Source: Sphingomicrobium flavum
GTDB taxonomy: Bacteria > Pseudomonadota > Alphaproteobacteria > Sphingomonadales > Sphingomonadaceae
Length of the DNA stretch: 64,000 nucleotides
Reading direction: 5' to 3'
Assembly (NCBI RefSeq): GCF_024721605.1
Contig: NZ_CP102630.1
Coordinates: 310,001 to 374,000 of the forward strand
A model generated the notes under the pieces. That model worked only from the letters and a program-made list of their open reading frames with translations, did not search any database and was not told the origin of the DNA. The position numbers were made by a program, and so were the translations under genes. This document shows positions 1 to 8,852 of this stretch, piece after piece. Every line of letters begins with the position of its first letter. Position 1 is the first letter of the stretch.

Positions 1-406
1 CCTGGCTGCCGGTCAGGCCGATGACGGGCGTCTCGAACGTGTCCGAATATTGGCCAACCTCTTCGGGTCCATCGCGCTTGGGATCGACGCTGATGAAGAC
101 GATGTCGAATGCGTCTTCGCCGATGGCCTTGCGATAATTGACCAGCTTGGCGAGCGTCGCCGGGCAGACATCGGGGCAATGGGTGAAGCCGAAGAAGATG
201 GCATGGGGGCGGCCGTCAAGCTGCATACTGGAAAAGGGCTCGCCATCGGCCCCGACAAGCGTGAAGGGACCGCCGATGCTGGAACGCAGGTCCATCGGCT
301 CACCTTGCGGGGCAAGCGTTGCGGGGCGCAGCTGCATGAAGGCATAGACCGCCAGCGCCAGAACGACGACGACCCACAAAGCGATACGGATCTTGGCCAG
401 TTTCAT
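1..406 (-). CDS. SCO1/SenC family copper protein, 3' end outside window
   Basis: About 135 codons are visible; the C-terminus lies beyond base 1. SCO proteins are membrane-anchored thioredoxin-fold proteins that deliver copper to the CuA site of cytochrome c oxidase. The start ATG gives a basic N-terminus and one membrane anchor (about residues 8-24), followed by a periplasmic domain with the copper/thiol motif CPDVC (C77, C81) in the context FGFTHCPDVCP, diagnostic of the family. The conserved later histidine ligand would lie off the window. The ATG overlaps the TGA of the upstream PCu(A)C gene (TGATG), so the two copper genes are probably translated together. The family is clear; the partner oxidase cannot be told from here. 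Confidence 0.93.
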   Translation of the reverse strand, partial: MKLAKIRIALWVVVVLALAVYAFMQLRPATLAPQGEPMDLRSSIGGPFTLVGADGEPFSSMQLDGRPHAIFFGFTHCPDVCPATLAKLVNYRKAIGEDAFDIVFISVDPKRDGPEEVGQYSDTFETPVIGLTGSQ

Positions 407-858
407 CAACGCGATCCCGGCTCGACGATGGCGATCTCGGTCTCGATGGCGTCGATTCCCTCGAAGCTGAGCGTCAGCGTGAAGCTCTCGCCCGCGACCA
501 GCTGCTTTTCGAGCCGGCCGAGCATGACATGCTTGCCCCCCGGTTCGAACGCCACGGTTTCGCCTGCCGCAATGTCGAGCCTTTCGATCGCTTCCATGCT
601 GCTCATCGTGCCGGTGTTGCGCGTTTCGTGCAGCGAGGCGACGCCGGCAATGTCTGTGAAAGCGGAGAGCAGCACGGCGGTACAGTCGCCAGTATTGCTC
701 AGGGTAAAATAGGCCGCGCCCATCGGGCTGCCCTCGGCGGTGGCGCGCGCCCAGCCATCGGCGATTGCAATGTCTTCGGACGAACAGACCTGCTCGGCCT
801 CCATCGTGCAGGAGGAGAGCAGGACGGCGGCGGGAATCAGGGTCAGGATCTTGTGCAT
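406..858 (-). CDS. PCu(A)C family periplasmic copper chaperone (lipoprotein)
   Basis: A 150-residue protein with a short signal peptide and a lipobox (LLSSC, C17), so it is probably lipid-anchored on the periplasmic side. It carries the exact PCu(A)C copper motif H-x10-M-x21-H-x-M at H77, M88, H110 and M112. Family members bind Cu(I) and hand it to SCO or CuA. The start was taken at base 858 because it gives a proper signal peptide; an upstream extension in the same frame runs back through the tRNA-Cys and is not credible. The stop overlaps the start of the SCO gene by one base, which supports a joint role in copper insertion into cytochrome oxidase. Confidence 0.93.
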   Translation of the reverse strand: MHKILTLIPAAVLLSSCTMEAEQVCSSEDIAIADGWARATAEGSPMGAAYFTLSNTGDCTAVLLSAFTDIAGVASLHETRNTGTMSSMEAIERLDIAAGETVAFEPGGKHVMLGRLEKQLVAGESFTLTLSFEGIDAIETEIAIVEPGSR

Positions 859-914
859 GGCTGCGCGCCTAGCCCAGCCGCAAAGCGGCTTCAATCCCGA
901 CCAAAGCAGGAGAA

Positions 915-988
915 TGGAGGCCCGAGCCGGAATCGAACCGGCGTGCACGGATTTGCAGTCCGCTGCGTCACCACTCCGCCATCGGGCC
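915..988 (-). tRNA. tRNA-Cys (GCA)
   Basis: A full cloverleaf of 74 bases can be drawn on the minus strand. The acceptor stem is GGCCCGA paired with TCGGGCC, the discriminator is T as expected for tRNA-Cys, CCA is encoded, the anticodon loop is CTGCAAA with anticodon GCA, and the T arm contains GGTTCGATTCC. Confidence 0.96.
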
Positions 989-1101
989 CCTCGTGGTGCG
1001 GCGCGTGCTTTGGGGGAGGGCGGGGGGGCTTGTCAACGCATATGTAGCCCGCCCGAACGCGTTCTGCGCTTGGAGGATCGGCGCCACCACGATACAGACG
1101 G

Positions 1102-1130
1102 TTGAAACACAACTGTATTAGTGGCATACA
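1102..1130 (+). promoter_or_regulatory. possible sigma70-type promoter for the pcm-tolC block
   Basis: TTGAAA (1102-1107), 17 bases, then CATACA (1125-1130), 28 bases before the pcm start. The -35 is good and the -10 is poor, so this is only a candidate. Confidence 0.3.
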
Positions 1131-1158
1131 ACAGCCAGATCGAAAGGAAACCCGCCCC

Positions 1159-1740
1159 ATGTCCGCCAATCCGCGCCAGGTCATGATCGACAGCCAGCTT
1201 CGTCCCCAGGGCGTCAATGATCGTGCGATCCTGGCCGCCTTCGCCGCCATCCCGCGCGAGGATTATGTGCCCGAGGGCATGAAGGACGTGGCCTATCGCG
1301 ATCGCTCGGTCCCGCTTGGCGACGGCCGTTTCATGATCCCCGCCGCCGCGCTGGGCGCGATGCTGCAGGCGCTGGGCAAGTGCGACAAGAAGAATGCGCT
1401 CGTGGTCGGGCCGGGGGCGGACTATGCCGCCGCCCTGCTTGACTATCTTGGCTATGAAGTGACCGCGTTGGACGGCGCCAAGGGCGATATCGCCAAGGGT
1501 CACAAGAAGGGCGCACCTTATGACGCGATCCTGCTGCTGGGCGCCGCAGAAGAGCGCCCCGAGGAACTGATCAAGCAGTTGGCCGAAGGCGGCCGCATCG
1601 TGATGGGGCGCGCCGATCGCGGGGTCACCCGGCTGGCTGCGGGCACCAAGGCGGGCGGAGCGGTGGCGCTCGACGATTTCGCCGATGCCCAATTGCCGCT
1701 CGTCGAAGAGTTCGCGCGTAAACCGGCTTTTTCCTTTTGA
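1159..1740 (+). CDS. pcm: protein-L-isoaspartate O-methyltransferase family protein
   Basis: 193 residues. The N-terminus (MIDSQLRPQGVND, then PREDYVPE and AYRDRSVPLGDGRFM) matches the Pcm family, which methylates isoaspartyl residues of damaged proteins using SAM. The start at 1159 has a purine-rich AAAGGAAA about 8 bases upstream; a longer in-frame start at 1102 overlaps the promoter region. The protein is a little short for the family. The usual SAM motif I with GSGY is replaced by VVGPGADYAAALL, so catalytic competence is uncertain. It lies 26 bases before the tolC-family gene, and this pairing suggests cotranscription. Confidence 0.82.
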   Translation: MSANPRQVMIDSQLRPQGVNDRAILAAFAAIPREDYVPEGMKDVAYRDRSVPLGDGRFMIPAAALGAMLQALGKCDKKNALVVGPGADYAAALLDYLGYEVTALDGAKGDIAKGHKKGAPYDAILLLGAAEERPEELIKQLAEGGRIVMGRADRGVTRLAAGTKAGGAVALDDFADAQLPLVEEFARKPAFSF

Positions 1741-1766
1741 AGGCGCGCAAGAGCGGAGGAATTTGA

Positions 1767-3248
1767 ATGTTCGTAAAAATCAGCCTGGCAGCGGCTTTGC
1801 TTTCCAGCACCGCGCAGCCTGCAGACACGGACACGCTCCGCGAAGCCCTGGCGCAGACCTACCAGACCAATCCTACGCTCACCGGCCAGCGTGAATCGCT
1901 CAAGGCGACCGACGCGCTGGTCGAAATCGCTCGCGCCGGTGGCCGTCCTACCGTCACCGGCACGGTCGGCGTGACGCGAGACATCTCGCAGTCGGGCGTG
2001 CTCCAGCGCACCAGCCAGGGCCCGTTCCTGAACGGCCGGATCGATGCCAACATGCCGCTCTTCCAGGGCGGCACCGTGCGTAACGACATCAAGGCCGCCA
2101 AGATGCGCGTCGAAGCCGGTCGCGCGACGCTGCGCGCGGTCGAAGGCGACATCTTCGTCGAGGCGGTCGGCGCTTATATGGACGTGATGCGCGACCGCGC
2201 AGTGGTCGAGCTGAACCGCAACCAGGTCGACGTCCTCAACACCAATTTGCAGGCTGCCGGCGACCGCTTTGAAATTGGCGACGTCACCCGCACCGATGTA
2301 GCCCAGTCGGATGCGCGCCTCCAGCTGGCGCAGTCGCGTCTGGCGACGGCCGAAGGCAATCTTGCCGCCTCGGAAGAAAATTATCGCCGCATCATCGGCG
2401 ATACGCCGGGCGCGCTCGCCCCGCCGCCGCCCTTGCCGCCCTTTCCCGCCACCGCCGATGCCGCCGTGCGCGTCGCACTGGCCGACAATCCCGATCTGAT
2501 CGCGCTGGCGCGCCAGGCCGAAGCCGCGGGCTATGACGTGGGCAGCGCGATGGGCAGCCGCCTCCCCACCGTGTCGGCGAACGCAAGCGGGCAATATATC
2601 AACACGCTGGCCGGCGATGTGGGGGGCAACCCCTTCACCGGGCAGAGCAATCCGCGCACCGCAACCTCCACCTCGGTCGGCCTGTCGGCGCGCGTCCCGC
2701 TGTTCCAGGGCGGCCTGCCTTCGGCCCGCGTGGCCCGCGCCCGCGCGCTCGAAGGCCAGACCTTCGAACAGCTGATCGCGACCGAGCGCGCGGTGATCTC
2801 CAATACCCGTTCGGCTTTCGCCCGCTACGAAGCTGCCCAGCGCGCCATTGTCGCCAACCAGACCGCGGTAGAGGCCAACTCGCTGGCGCTGGAAGGCGCG
2901 CGGCTGGAAAATTCGATCGGCACGCGCACCATCCTCGACGTGCTCAACGCGGAACAGGAATTGCTCAACACGCAGGTCGACCTCGTCACTGCGCAGCGCA
3001 ACGCCTATGTCGCCGGCTTCCAGCTGTTGAACGCCATGGGTCAGGCCGAAGCCGACGATCTCGGCCTCGACGGCGGCCCGCTCTACGATCCGCTCGGCAA
3101 TTATCGCGACGTCTCGCACACTTGGTGGGATTGGTCGGGCGGCCAGCAGAACCGGCTCGATTCGACCCGCACGGTGCTGCCGGGTGAAACACCCGAAAAC
3201 CCGATTGTCGACGATGCGCTGCTCGAAGACGTGACAGACGGCCAGTAA
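1767..3248 (+). CDS. tolC: TolC family type I secretion outer membrane channel
   Basis: 493 residues with a short signal peptide ending around TAQPA and a mature start at DTDTLREALAQTYQTNPTL, typical of TolC. Two internally repeated halves follow (RVPLFQGG in the second half mirrors NMPLFQGG in the first), with long heptad-rich helices and the conserved late segment VGTRTILDVLNAEQELLN-like (SIGTRTILDVLNAEQ). It is the outer membrane exit duct for tripartite efflux or type I secretion. No membrane fusion protein or ABC/RND partner is adjacent, so the substrate is unknown. A strong GGAGGAA ribosome site lies 6 bases before the ATG. Confidence 0.93.
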   Translation: MFVKISLAAALLSSTAQPADTDTLREALAQTYQTNPTLTGQRESLKATDALVEIARAGGRPTVTGTVGVTRDISQSGVLQRTSQGPFLNGRIDANMPLFQGGTVRNDIKAAKMRVEAGRATLRAVEGDIFVEAVGAYMDVMRDRAVVELNRNQVDVLNTNLQAAGDRFEIGDVTRTDVAQSDARLQLAQSRLATAEGNLAASEENYRRIIGDTPGALAPPPPLPPFPATADAAVRVALADNPDLIALARQAEAAGYDVGSAMGSRLPTVSANASGQYINTLAGDVGGNPFTGQSNPRTATSTSVGLSARVPLFQGGLPSARVARARALEGQTFEQLIATERAVISNTRSAFARYEAAQRAIVANQTAVEANSLALEGARLENSIGTRTILDVLNAEQELLNTQVDLVTAQRNAYVAGFQLLNAMGQAEADDLGLDGGPLYDPLGNYRDVSHTWWDWSGGQQNRLDSTRTVLPGETPENPIVDDALLEDVTDGQ

Positions 3249-3265
3249 TCGGTAATAGGGAGCGC

Positions 3266-3691
3266 ATGAGCGCGCCGAACCAGCCCTCGATGGAAGATAT
3301 TCTCGCCTCGATCAAAAAGGTGATCGCGGAGGAGAAGGAATTTCGCGCCTCGCCGCGGGCCGAAAATGATTCCGATGAGGAGGTGCTGGAGCTGGACCGT
3401 AGCATGGAGGAGGAGCCGGTCGACGGCACCGGCCATGATCCCGCTGCGCCCAGCGCCGAGGAAGCCAGCCTGATGGCCGAGGAAGCCGCTGGCACCAGCC
3501 GCGCCAAGCTGGAAGAGCTGGCCGGTGTCGCGGCCTCCGCGCCGGCCGCCGCTGCCGGCAACCCGCTGGAAGACATGGTCCGCGAAATGCTGCGCCCCAT
3601 GCTCAAGGCCTGGCTCGATGAAAAATTGCCGGGCATCGTCGATGAGCATGTCCGCCGCGAAATCAGCCGGATTACGGGGCGCAAGCTCTAA
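3266..3691 (+). CDS. PopZ-like DUF2497 protein
   Basis: 141 residues. An N-terminal helix (SMEDILASIKKVIAEEKEF) is followed by an acidic, low-complexity middle and a C-terminal helical block (LEDMVREMLRPMLKAWLDEKLPGIVDEHVRREISRI cut into its parts: residues about 100-141). This three-part plan is that of PopZ, the polar organising protein of alphaproteobacteria, which binds client proteins through the N-terminal helix and self-assembles through the C-terminal helices. The gene sits 17 bases after tolC and upstream of valS, an order I recall for popZ in other alphaproteobacteria (knowledge, not checked). It is shorter than Caulobacter PopZ. Whether it marks cell poles here is inference. Confidence 0.85.
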   Translation: MSAPNQPSMEDILASIKKVIAEEKEFRASPRAENDSDEEVLELDRSMEEEPVDGTGHDPAAPSAEEASLMAEEAAGTSRAKLEELAGVAASAPAAAAGNPLEDMVREMLRPMLKAWLDEKLPGIVDEHVRREISRITGRKL

Positions 3692-3729
3692 GCTTTTCCC
3701 GACTCGCAACGCCTGCTAGTCAGCGGCGC

Positions 3730-5799
3730 ATGAAGACCATCCTCGCGCTCAGCACGCTCGCCGCCTCGACCATCCTCGCTTCCGCTGCCGCCCATGCGCG
3801 GCCGATGACACCCGAAGATCTGGTCAAGATGAAGCGATTGGGCGGGGTGTCGGTTTCAGCCGAAGAGGATGCCGTCCTCTATTCGGTCTCCGCCGCCAAT
3901 GCGGACATGGCTTCGCGCACCACCACCCACATGCTGCACAGCCTGGAAACGGGCAGCGCCGAAGCCGTGCCCGAACTGGCCGAATATAAGGCCCGCTCTG
4001 CCCGCTTCGGCGGCGACAATGCCATCTGGTTCGTCTCCTCAAAGTCGGGCAATGACCAGCTCTATCGCCTGACGGCCACGGGCGAGGTTCAGCAGATGAC
4101 GAGCCTTCAAGGCGGATCGATCGACGATTTCGTGCTGGCCCCCAATGCCGCCAGCGCCGTGCTGGTCGCCACACGCGACCTGCGCTGCGTGGATTTCGAA
4201 TGCGCCAACGTGCCCGCCGCGCCCAAGAGCGCCGCCAACGTCCAGACCTATGACGAAATTTTCGTGCGCCAGTGGGACACATGGGTCGAACAGGGCGTCA
4301 AATCGCGCATCTTCGGTTACCGGCTGCAGGGCGACAAATTGGTCGGCGGACAGCCGCTCGACAAGGGCCTGACCGGCAACACCCCCTCGCGCCCCTTTGG
4401 CGGGACCGAGGAAATCGCCATCGCGCCCGGCGGCGAGGCAGTCTATTTCGCCCAGCGCATGGGCGGCGCCAGCGAACCGACCTCGACCAATCTCGATATC
4501 TATTACTCGCCCATCGACGGCGTGGTCGCGCCCTACAACCTCACCTCCAACAACCCTGCGCATGACAATATGCCGACCATTTCGCCCGACGGGCAGACCA
4601 TGGCCTATGTCGCCATGGCGCGCCCCGGCTATGAGAGCGACCGTTTCGTCCTCAACCTGCGCAACCTGGCCACCGGCGAAGTGCGCGCGTTGACGCAGGA
4701 TTGGGACGCCAGCATCGGCTCGATCGCCTGGACGCCGGACAGCAGCGGCCTGATCGTCGGCATTGGCGAAGTGATGGAGCATCCGATCTATCGCGTCGAT
4801 GCCGCCACCGGTGCGCGCACCCGCCTGACTGATACCGGCAACGCCGGCAATGCAATCCCGCTCAGCAATGGCGGCATCATCCACACCAGCAATTCGATCC
4901 TCGAGCCGACTGATCTCTATCTGAAGCAGGGCGATGCCACGGTCCGCCTGACCGATCTCAATCGCGCGGTGCTGAATGAACTCGACCCGATGGAGTTCGA
5001 GAAGTTCAGCTTTGCGGGCGCCAATGGCGATACCGTCTGGGGCTTCCGGTTGAAGCCCGCCGATGCTGAAAGCGACCTGCCTATCGCCTTCGTCGTCCAT
5101 GGCGGGCCGCAGGGCAGCTTCGGCAATGGCTGGTCCACCCGCTGGAACCCGCGCACGCTGTCGGGCAGCCGCTACGCCGTCGTCTCGATCGATTTCCATG
5201 GCTCGACCGGATACGGCCAGGCCTTCACCGACAGCATCAACAAGGATTGGGGCGGCAAGCCGCTCGAAGATCTGAAGCTCGGCCTCGCCCACGCGCTGGA
5301 GATGGACGATCAGCTCGATGGTGAGCGCATCTGTGCGCTTGGCGCTTCTTATGGCGGCTATATGATGAACTGGATCCAGGGCCATTGGTCGGATCGCTTC
5401 AGCTGCATCATCAACCATGCCGGCCTCTTCGATATGCGCAGCTTCTATTATGTCACCGAAGAACTCTGGTTCCCGCGCTGGGATCTTGGCGGCCGCTATG
5501 CCGACGCCAAGGACACTTATGAAAAGTGGAATCCGGTCAACTATGTCGACAATTGGAAGACCCCGATGCTGGTCATCCACGGCCTCAAGGATTTCCGCGT
5601 CCCTTACGGGCAGGGCCTCGGCGCCTTCACCGCGCTGCAGGAACGCGGCATCCCTTCGCGCCTGGTCGTTTTCCCGGATGAAAATCACTGGATCCTGAAC
5701 GGCGCCAATTCGCTCGAATGGCACCGCGAAGTGCATGGCTGGATGGACCGCTGGACCGCCGAGGAAGGGCCCGATCGCAGCCTCGACACCATGCAGTGA
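3730..5799 (+). CDS. S9 family (prolyl oligopeptidase type) secreted peptidase
   Basis: 689 residues. A signal peptide (cleavage near AHARP) precedes a beta-propeller region with repeated strand patterns (about residues 40-420) and a C-terminal alpha/beta hydrolase domain. The catalytic triad is visible: S540 in GASYGGYM, D621 in HGLKDFRVP and H653 in DENHWIL. Enzymes of this type cleave short peptides, often dipeptides or acyl-peptides, in the periplasm. The gene separates the PopZ-like gene from valS and has a 38-base gap on both sides. The substrate cannot be predicted. Confidence 0.93.
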   Translation: MKTILALSTLAASTILASAAAHARPMTPEDLVKMKRLGGVSVSAEEDAVLYSVSAANADMASRTTTHMLHSLETGSAEAVPELAEYKARSARFGGDNAIWFVSSKSGNDQLYRLTATGEVQQMTSLQGGSIDDFVLAPNAASAVLVATRDLRCVDFECANVPAAPKSAANVQTYDEIFVRQWDTWVEQGVKSRIFGYRLQGDKLVGGQPLDKGLTGNTPSRPFGGTEEIAIAPGGEAVYFAQRMGGASEPTSTNLDIYYSPIDGVVAPYNLTSNNPAHDNMPTISPDGQTMAYVAMARPGYESDRFVLNLRNLATGEVRALTQDWDASIGSIAWTPDSSGLIVGIGEVMEHPIYRVDAATGARTRLTDTGNAGNAIPLSNGGIIHTSNSILEPTDLYLKQGDATVRLTDLNRAVLNELDPMEFEKFSFAGANGDTVWGFRLKPADAESDLPIAFVVHGGPQGSFGNGWSTRWNPRTLSGSRYAVVSIDFHGSTGYGQAFTDSINKDWGGKPLEDLKLGLAHALEMDDQLDGERICALGASYGGYMMNWIQGHWSDRFSCIINHAGLFDMRSFYYVTEELWFPRWDLGGRYADAKDTYEKWNPVNYVDNWKTPMLVIHGLKDFRVPYGQGLGAFTALQERGIPSRLVVFPDENHWILNGANSLEWHREVHGWMDRWTAEEGPDRSLDTMQ

Positions 5800-5835
5800 C
5801 TTGAAGATTGTGCGCTGCAACGATAGGCGCACAGC

Positions 5836-8733
5836 ATGACCGAATTAGCCAAGACGTTCGAACCCGGCCCGATCGAAGCCAAATGGTATTCCCATTGGGA
5901 AGAAAACGGCCTGTTCCGCCCCGAGCGACCCGATGCCGAGCCCTATACGATCGTCAACCCGCCGCCCAACGTGACGGGGTCGCTGCATATCGGTCATGCG
6001 CTCGACAATACGCTGCAGGACATCATGATCCGCTACGAGCGGCTGCGCGGCAAGGATGCGCTGTGGGTGGTCGGCACCGACCATGCCGGGATCGCGACGC
6101 AGATGGTGGTCGAACGCCAGCTCGAAGCCAAGCAGGACAAGCGCACCAACTATTCGCGTGACGACTTCATCAAGAAGGTCTGGGAGTGGAAGGAAGAAAG
6201 CGGCGGCCAGATCACCCGCCAGCTGCGCCGCCTCGGTTGTTCGATGGACTGGAGCCGCGAGCAGTTCACGATGGACCCGCACTTCACCGAAGCCGTCCTC
6301 AAGGTCTTCGTCGATCTCTACAATCATAACCTCATCTACCGCGACAAACGGCTGGTGAACTGGGATCCCAAGCTCAAGACCGCCATTTCCGATCTTGAAG
6401 TCGAAAGCCGCGAAGTTGCGGGCCATATGTGGCACTTCAAATATCCGCTCGCGGGCGGCGAAACCTATACCTATGTCGAAAAGGATGAGGACGGGAACGT
6501 CACGCTCACCGAAGAGCGCGACTATATCTCCATCGCCACCACGCGTCCGGAAACCATGCTGGGCGACGGCGCGGTCGCGGTGCATCCGAGCGACGAGCGC
6601 TATGCCCCCATCGTGGGCAAGCTGTGCGAAATCCCGGTGGGGCCCAAAGAGCATCGCCGCCTCATCCCCATCATTACCGATGACTATCCCGATCCCACCT
6701 TCGGTTCGGGCGCGGTGAAGATCACCGGCGCGCATGACGAAAATGACTATGGCGTCGCCACCCGCAACAATATCCCGATGTACCGTCTGATGGATGAAGT
6801 TGCGGCGATGCGGACCGATGGCGCTTCATATGCTGCTGACGCCGCCCGCGCAGTAGAAATTGCCAAGGGGGCCGAGACCAATCCCAAGGAAGTCGATAGC
6901 CTTAACCTTGTGCCTGACGAATATCGCGGGCTGGATCGCTACGAAGCCCGCAAGCGCGTGGTCGCGGACATCGATGCCGAAGGCAATATGATCATCGTTG
7001 AGGACAAGATGATTATGCAACCGTTTGGTGATCGGGGCGGCGTCGTGATCGAGCCGATGCTGACCGACCAGTGGTACGTGAATGCCGAAGAATTGGCGAA
7101 AAAGCCGATTGAAGCGGTCAAATCCGGCTCCGTCGAAATCGTCCCAAAGACTTGGGAAAAGACCTTCTTCAACTGGATGGAAAACATCCAGCCCTGGTGC
7201 GTCAGCCGCCAGCTTTGGTGGGGGCACCGAATCCCGGCCTGGTATGGGCCGACAATCCACAAGATTCATGAAACGGGCGACATTCTTTATTCGATGAAGG
7301 AGACGGTCCCGTTCGTAGCGACCACTGCGGATGAAGCGGCAGAACTGGCGCAGAAATACTATTCGAATCTAGCTCGTGAGCGCGGATGGCCGGTCGAACA
7401 CCTGTCTGTCGTTGCGGTGGATGCCGTTTCGCGTGATGCGCTGCACGATGGCGAAGTCCAAATTTGGCGTGACAACGATGTGCTCGACACCTGGTTTTCC
7501 TCGGCGCTCTGGCCATTTGCCACGCTGGGCTGGCCGGAAAAGACCGACCTGCTCGACAAGCATTACCCCAACGACCTGCTGGTCTCGGGCTTCGACATCC
7601 TCTTCTTCTGGGATGCCCGCATGATGATGATGGGTCGCCAGCTGACGGGCGAAAATCCATGGCCGCGGCTCTACCTGCATGGCCTGGTACGCGCGGCCGA
7701 CGGGCAGAAAATGTCCAAGTCCAAGGGCAATGTCGTCGATCCGCTGGGCCTCGTCGATCAATATGGCGCCGATGCGCTGCGCTTCTTCATGGCGGCGATG
7801 GAAAGCCAGGGCCGCGATATCAAGATGGATGACAAAAGGGTCGAGGGCTATCGCAACTTCGCGACCAAGATCTGGAACGCCGCCCGTTTCCTGCAATTCA
7901 ACGGCATCGGCGCTTCGGACAGCATCGCTGCGCCCAAGGCGGAAAAGCCGGTCAATCGCTGGATCATCGGCGAAGTGGTGGAAACGCTGGCGAAGCTGGA
8001 AAAGGCCTTCGACGAACTGCGCTTCGACGGCATGGCCGATGCCATCTATCATTTCACCTGGGGCACCTTCTGCGACTGGTATCTGGAGCTCATCAAGGGG
8101 GATATTGACGAGGAAACCAAGGCGGTCGCCGCCTGGGCGTTCGACCAGATACTGGTCATGCTCCACCCCTTCATGCCCTTCATCACCGAAGAGCTGTGGG
8201 GCGCGATGGGCGCAGGCGAACGCGATCATTATCCGCTAATCACCGCCAAATGGCCGGAGCCCGAAGCCAGCGTCGATGCCGCCGCCAAGGCCGAAATCGA
8301 AACGGCCATTGCGATGGTGACGGAAATCCGCGCCCTGCGCTCGGAACTCAATATCCCCTGGTCCAGCCGCCTGACGCTCCACCCGATGGAAGCGGGCGCT
8401 GCCAGCGGCGGTGCCTCGCTCGATCGCATGGGCAAGGCCGATATGGGCGCGGTGATCGAAACGCCCCCGCCGGGTTCGGCGCAAATCGTCGTGCAGGGCA
8501 AGAGCTATGCCGTGCCGCTGGCCGATGCCATCGACCTCGACGCCGAACGCTCGCGCCTCACCAAGGCGGTCGACGCGGCGGAAAAGGAAGTGAAGAGCCT
8601 CGAAGGGCGCCTCAACAACGCCAATTTCGTCGAACGGGCCAAGCCCGAAGCGGTCGAAAAGGCCCGCGCCGACCATGCCGCACGCTCGGAGGAAGCAGGC
8701 CGCCTGCGTGCTGCGCTGGAACGGCTCGCCTGA
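5836..8733 (+). CDS. valS: valine--tRNA ligase
   Basis: 965 residues, the length of bacterial ValRS. The class I signatures are present: HIGH as LHIGHAL (H51-H54) within [14 protein letters not shown], and KMSKS at residues 625-629 in [14 protein letters not shown]. The editing domain lies between them, then the anticodon-binding domain ([11 protein letters not shown]) and the C-terminal coiled-coil arm ([16 protein letters not shown]). A stretch from about 6790 to 7490 has clearly lower GC than the rest of the gene (47-52% in sampled lines against 67-70% outside) but keeps the frame and all conserved motifs; it may be a recombined patch. Confidence 0.98.
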   Translation: MTELAKTFEPGPIEAKWYSHWEENGLFRPERPDAEPYTIVNPPPNVTGSLHIGHALDNTLQDIMIRYERLRGKDALWVVGTDHAGIATQMVVERQLEAKQDKRTNYSRDDFIKKVWEWKEESGGQITRQLRRLGCSMDWSREQFTMDPHFTEAVLKVFVDLYNHNLIYRDKRLVNWDPKLKTAISDLEVESREVAGHMWHFKYPLAGGETYTYVEKDEDGNVTLTEERDYISIATTRPETMLGDGAVAVHPSDERYAPIVGKLCEIPVGPKEHRRLIPIITDDYPDPTFGSGAVKITGAHDENDYGVATRNNIPMYRLMDEVAAMRTDGASYAADAARAVEIAKGAETNPKEVDSLNLVPDEYRGLDRYEARKRVVADIDAEGNMIIVEDKMIMQPFGDRGGVVIEPMLTDQWYVNAEELAKKPIEAVKSGSVEIVPKTWEKTFFNWMENIQPWCVSRQLWWGHRIPAWYGPTIHKIHETGDILYSMKETVPFVATTADEAAELAQKYYSNLARERGWPVEHLSVVAVDAVSRDALHDGEVQIWRDNDVLDTWFSSALWPFATLGWPEKTDLLDKHYPNDLLVSGFDILFFWDARMMMMGRQLTGENPWPRLYLHGLVRAADGQKMSKSKGNVVDPLGLVDQYGADALRFFMAAMESQGRDIKMDDKRVEGYRNFATKIWNAARFLQFNGIGASDSIAAPKAEKPVNRWIIGEVVETLAKLEKAFDELRFDGMADAIYHFTWGTFCDWYLELIKGDIDEETKAVAAWAFDQILVMLHPFMPFITEELWGAMGAGERDHYPLITAKWPEPEASVDAAAKAEIETAIAMVTEIRALRSELNIPWSSRLTLHPMEAGAASGGASLDRMGKADMGAVIETPPPGSAQIVVQGKSYAVPLADAIDLDAERSRLTKAVDAAEKEVKSLEGRLNNANFVERAKPEAVEKARADHAARSEEAGRLRAALERLA

Positions 8734-8742
8734 ACCCTCCGT

Positions 8743-8758
8743 CCCGCTCAGGCTGAGC
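8743..8758 (+). repeat. palindromic intergenic repeat, copy 1
   Basis: CCCGCTCAGGCTGAGC here recurs in inverse orientation at 8837-8852; the similarity continues as CYTGTCG on the inner side. I recall this CTCAGGCTGAGC-type element as common in sphingomonad genomes (not checked). It lies just after the valS stop, and the two copies could fold into a long hairpin ending both convergent transcripts. Confidence 0.75.
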
Positions 8759-8836
8759 CTGTCGAAGCCTCAGCGGCTGCGCCGACGTTGGCGCCGGCGC
8801 TGACCGTTGGCCTTCGGTCATCTCCGATCCCGACAA

Positions 8837-8852
8837 GCTCAGCCTGAGCGGG
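8837..8852 (-). repeat. palindromic intergenic repeat, copy 2 (inverted)
   Basis: Exact reverse complement of 8743-8758. It overlaps the end of the lipid kinase gene and supplies that gene's last codons and TGA stop. Confidence 0.75.

Noticed and set aside
1518-3119. 533-residue open frame on the minus strand opposite tolC
   Set aside because: It is the antisense shadow of a GC-rich gene: arginine- and alanine-rich, without motifs, while the plus strand encodes a full TolC protein.
4039-5832. 597-residue open frame opposite the S9 peptidase
   Set aside because: Antisense shadow; the plus strand has the catalytic triad and signal peptide.
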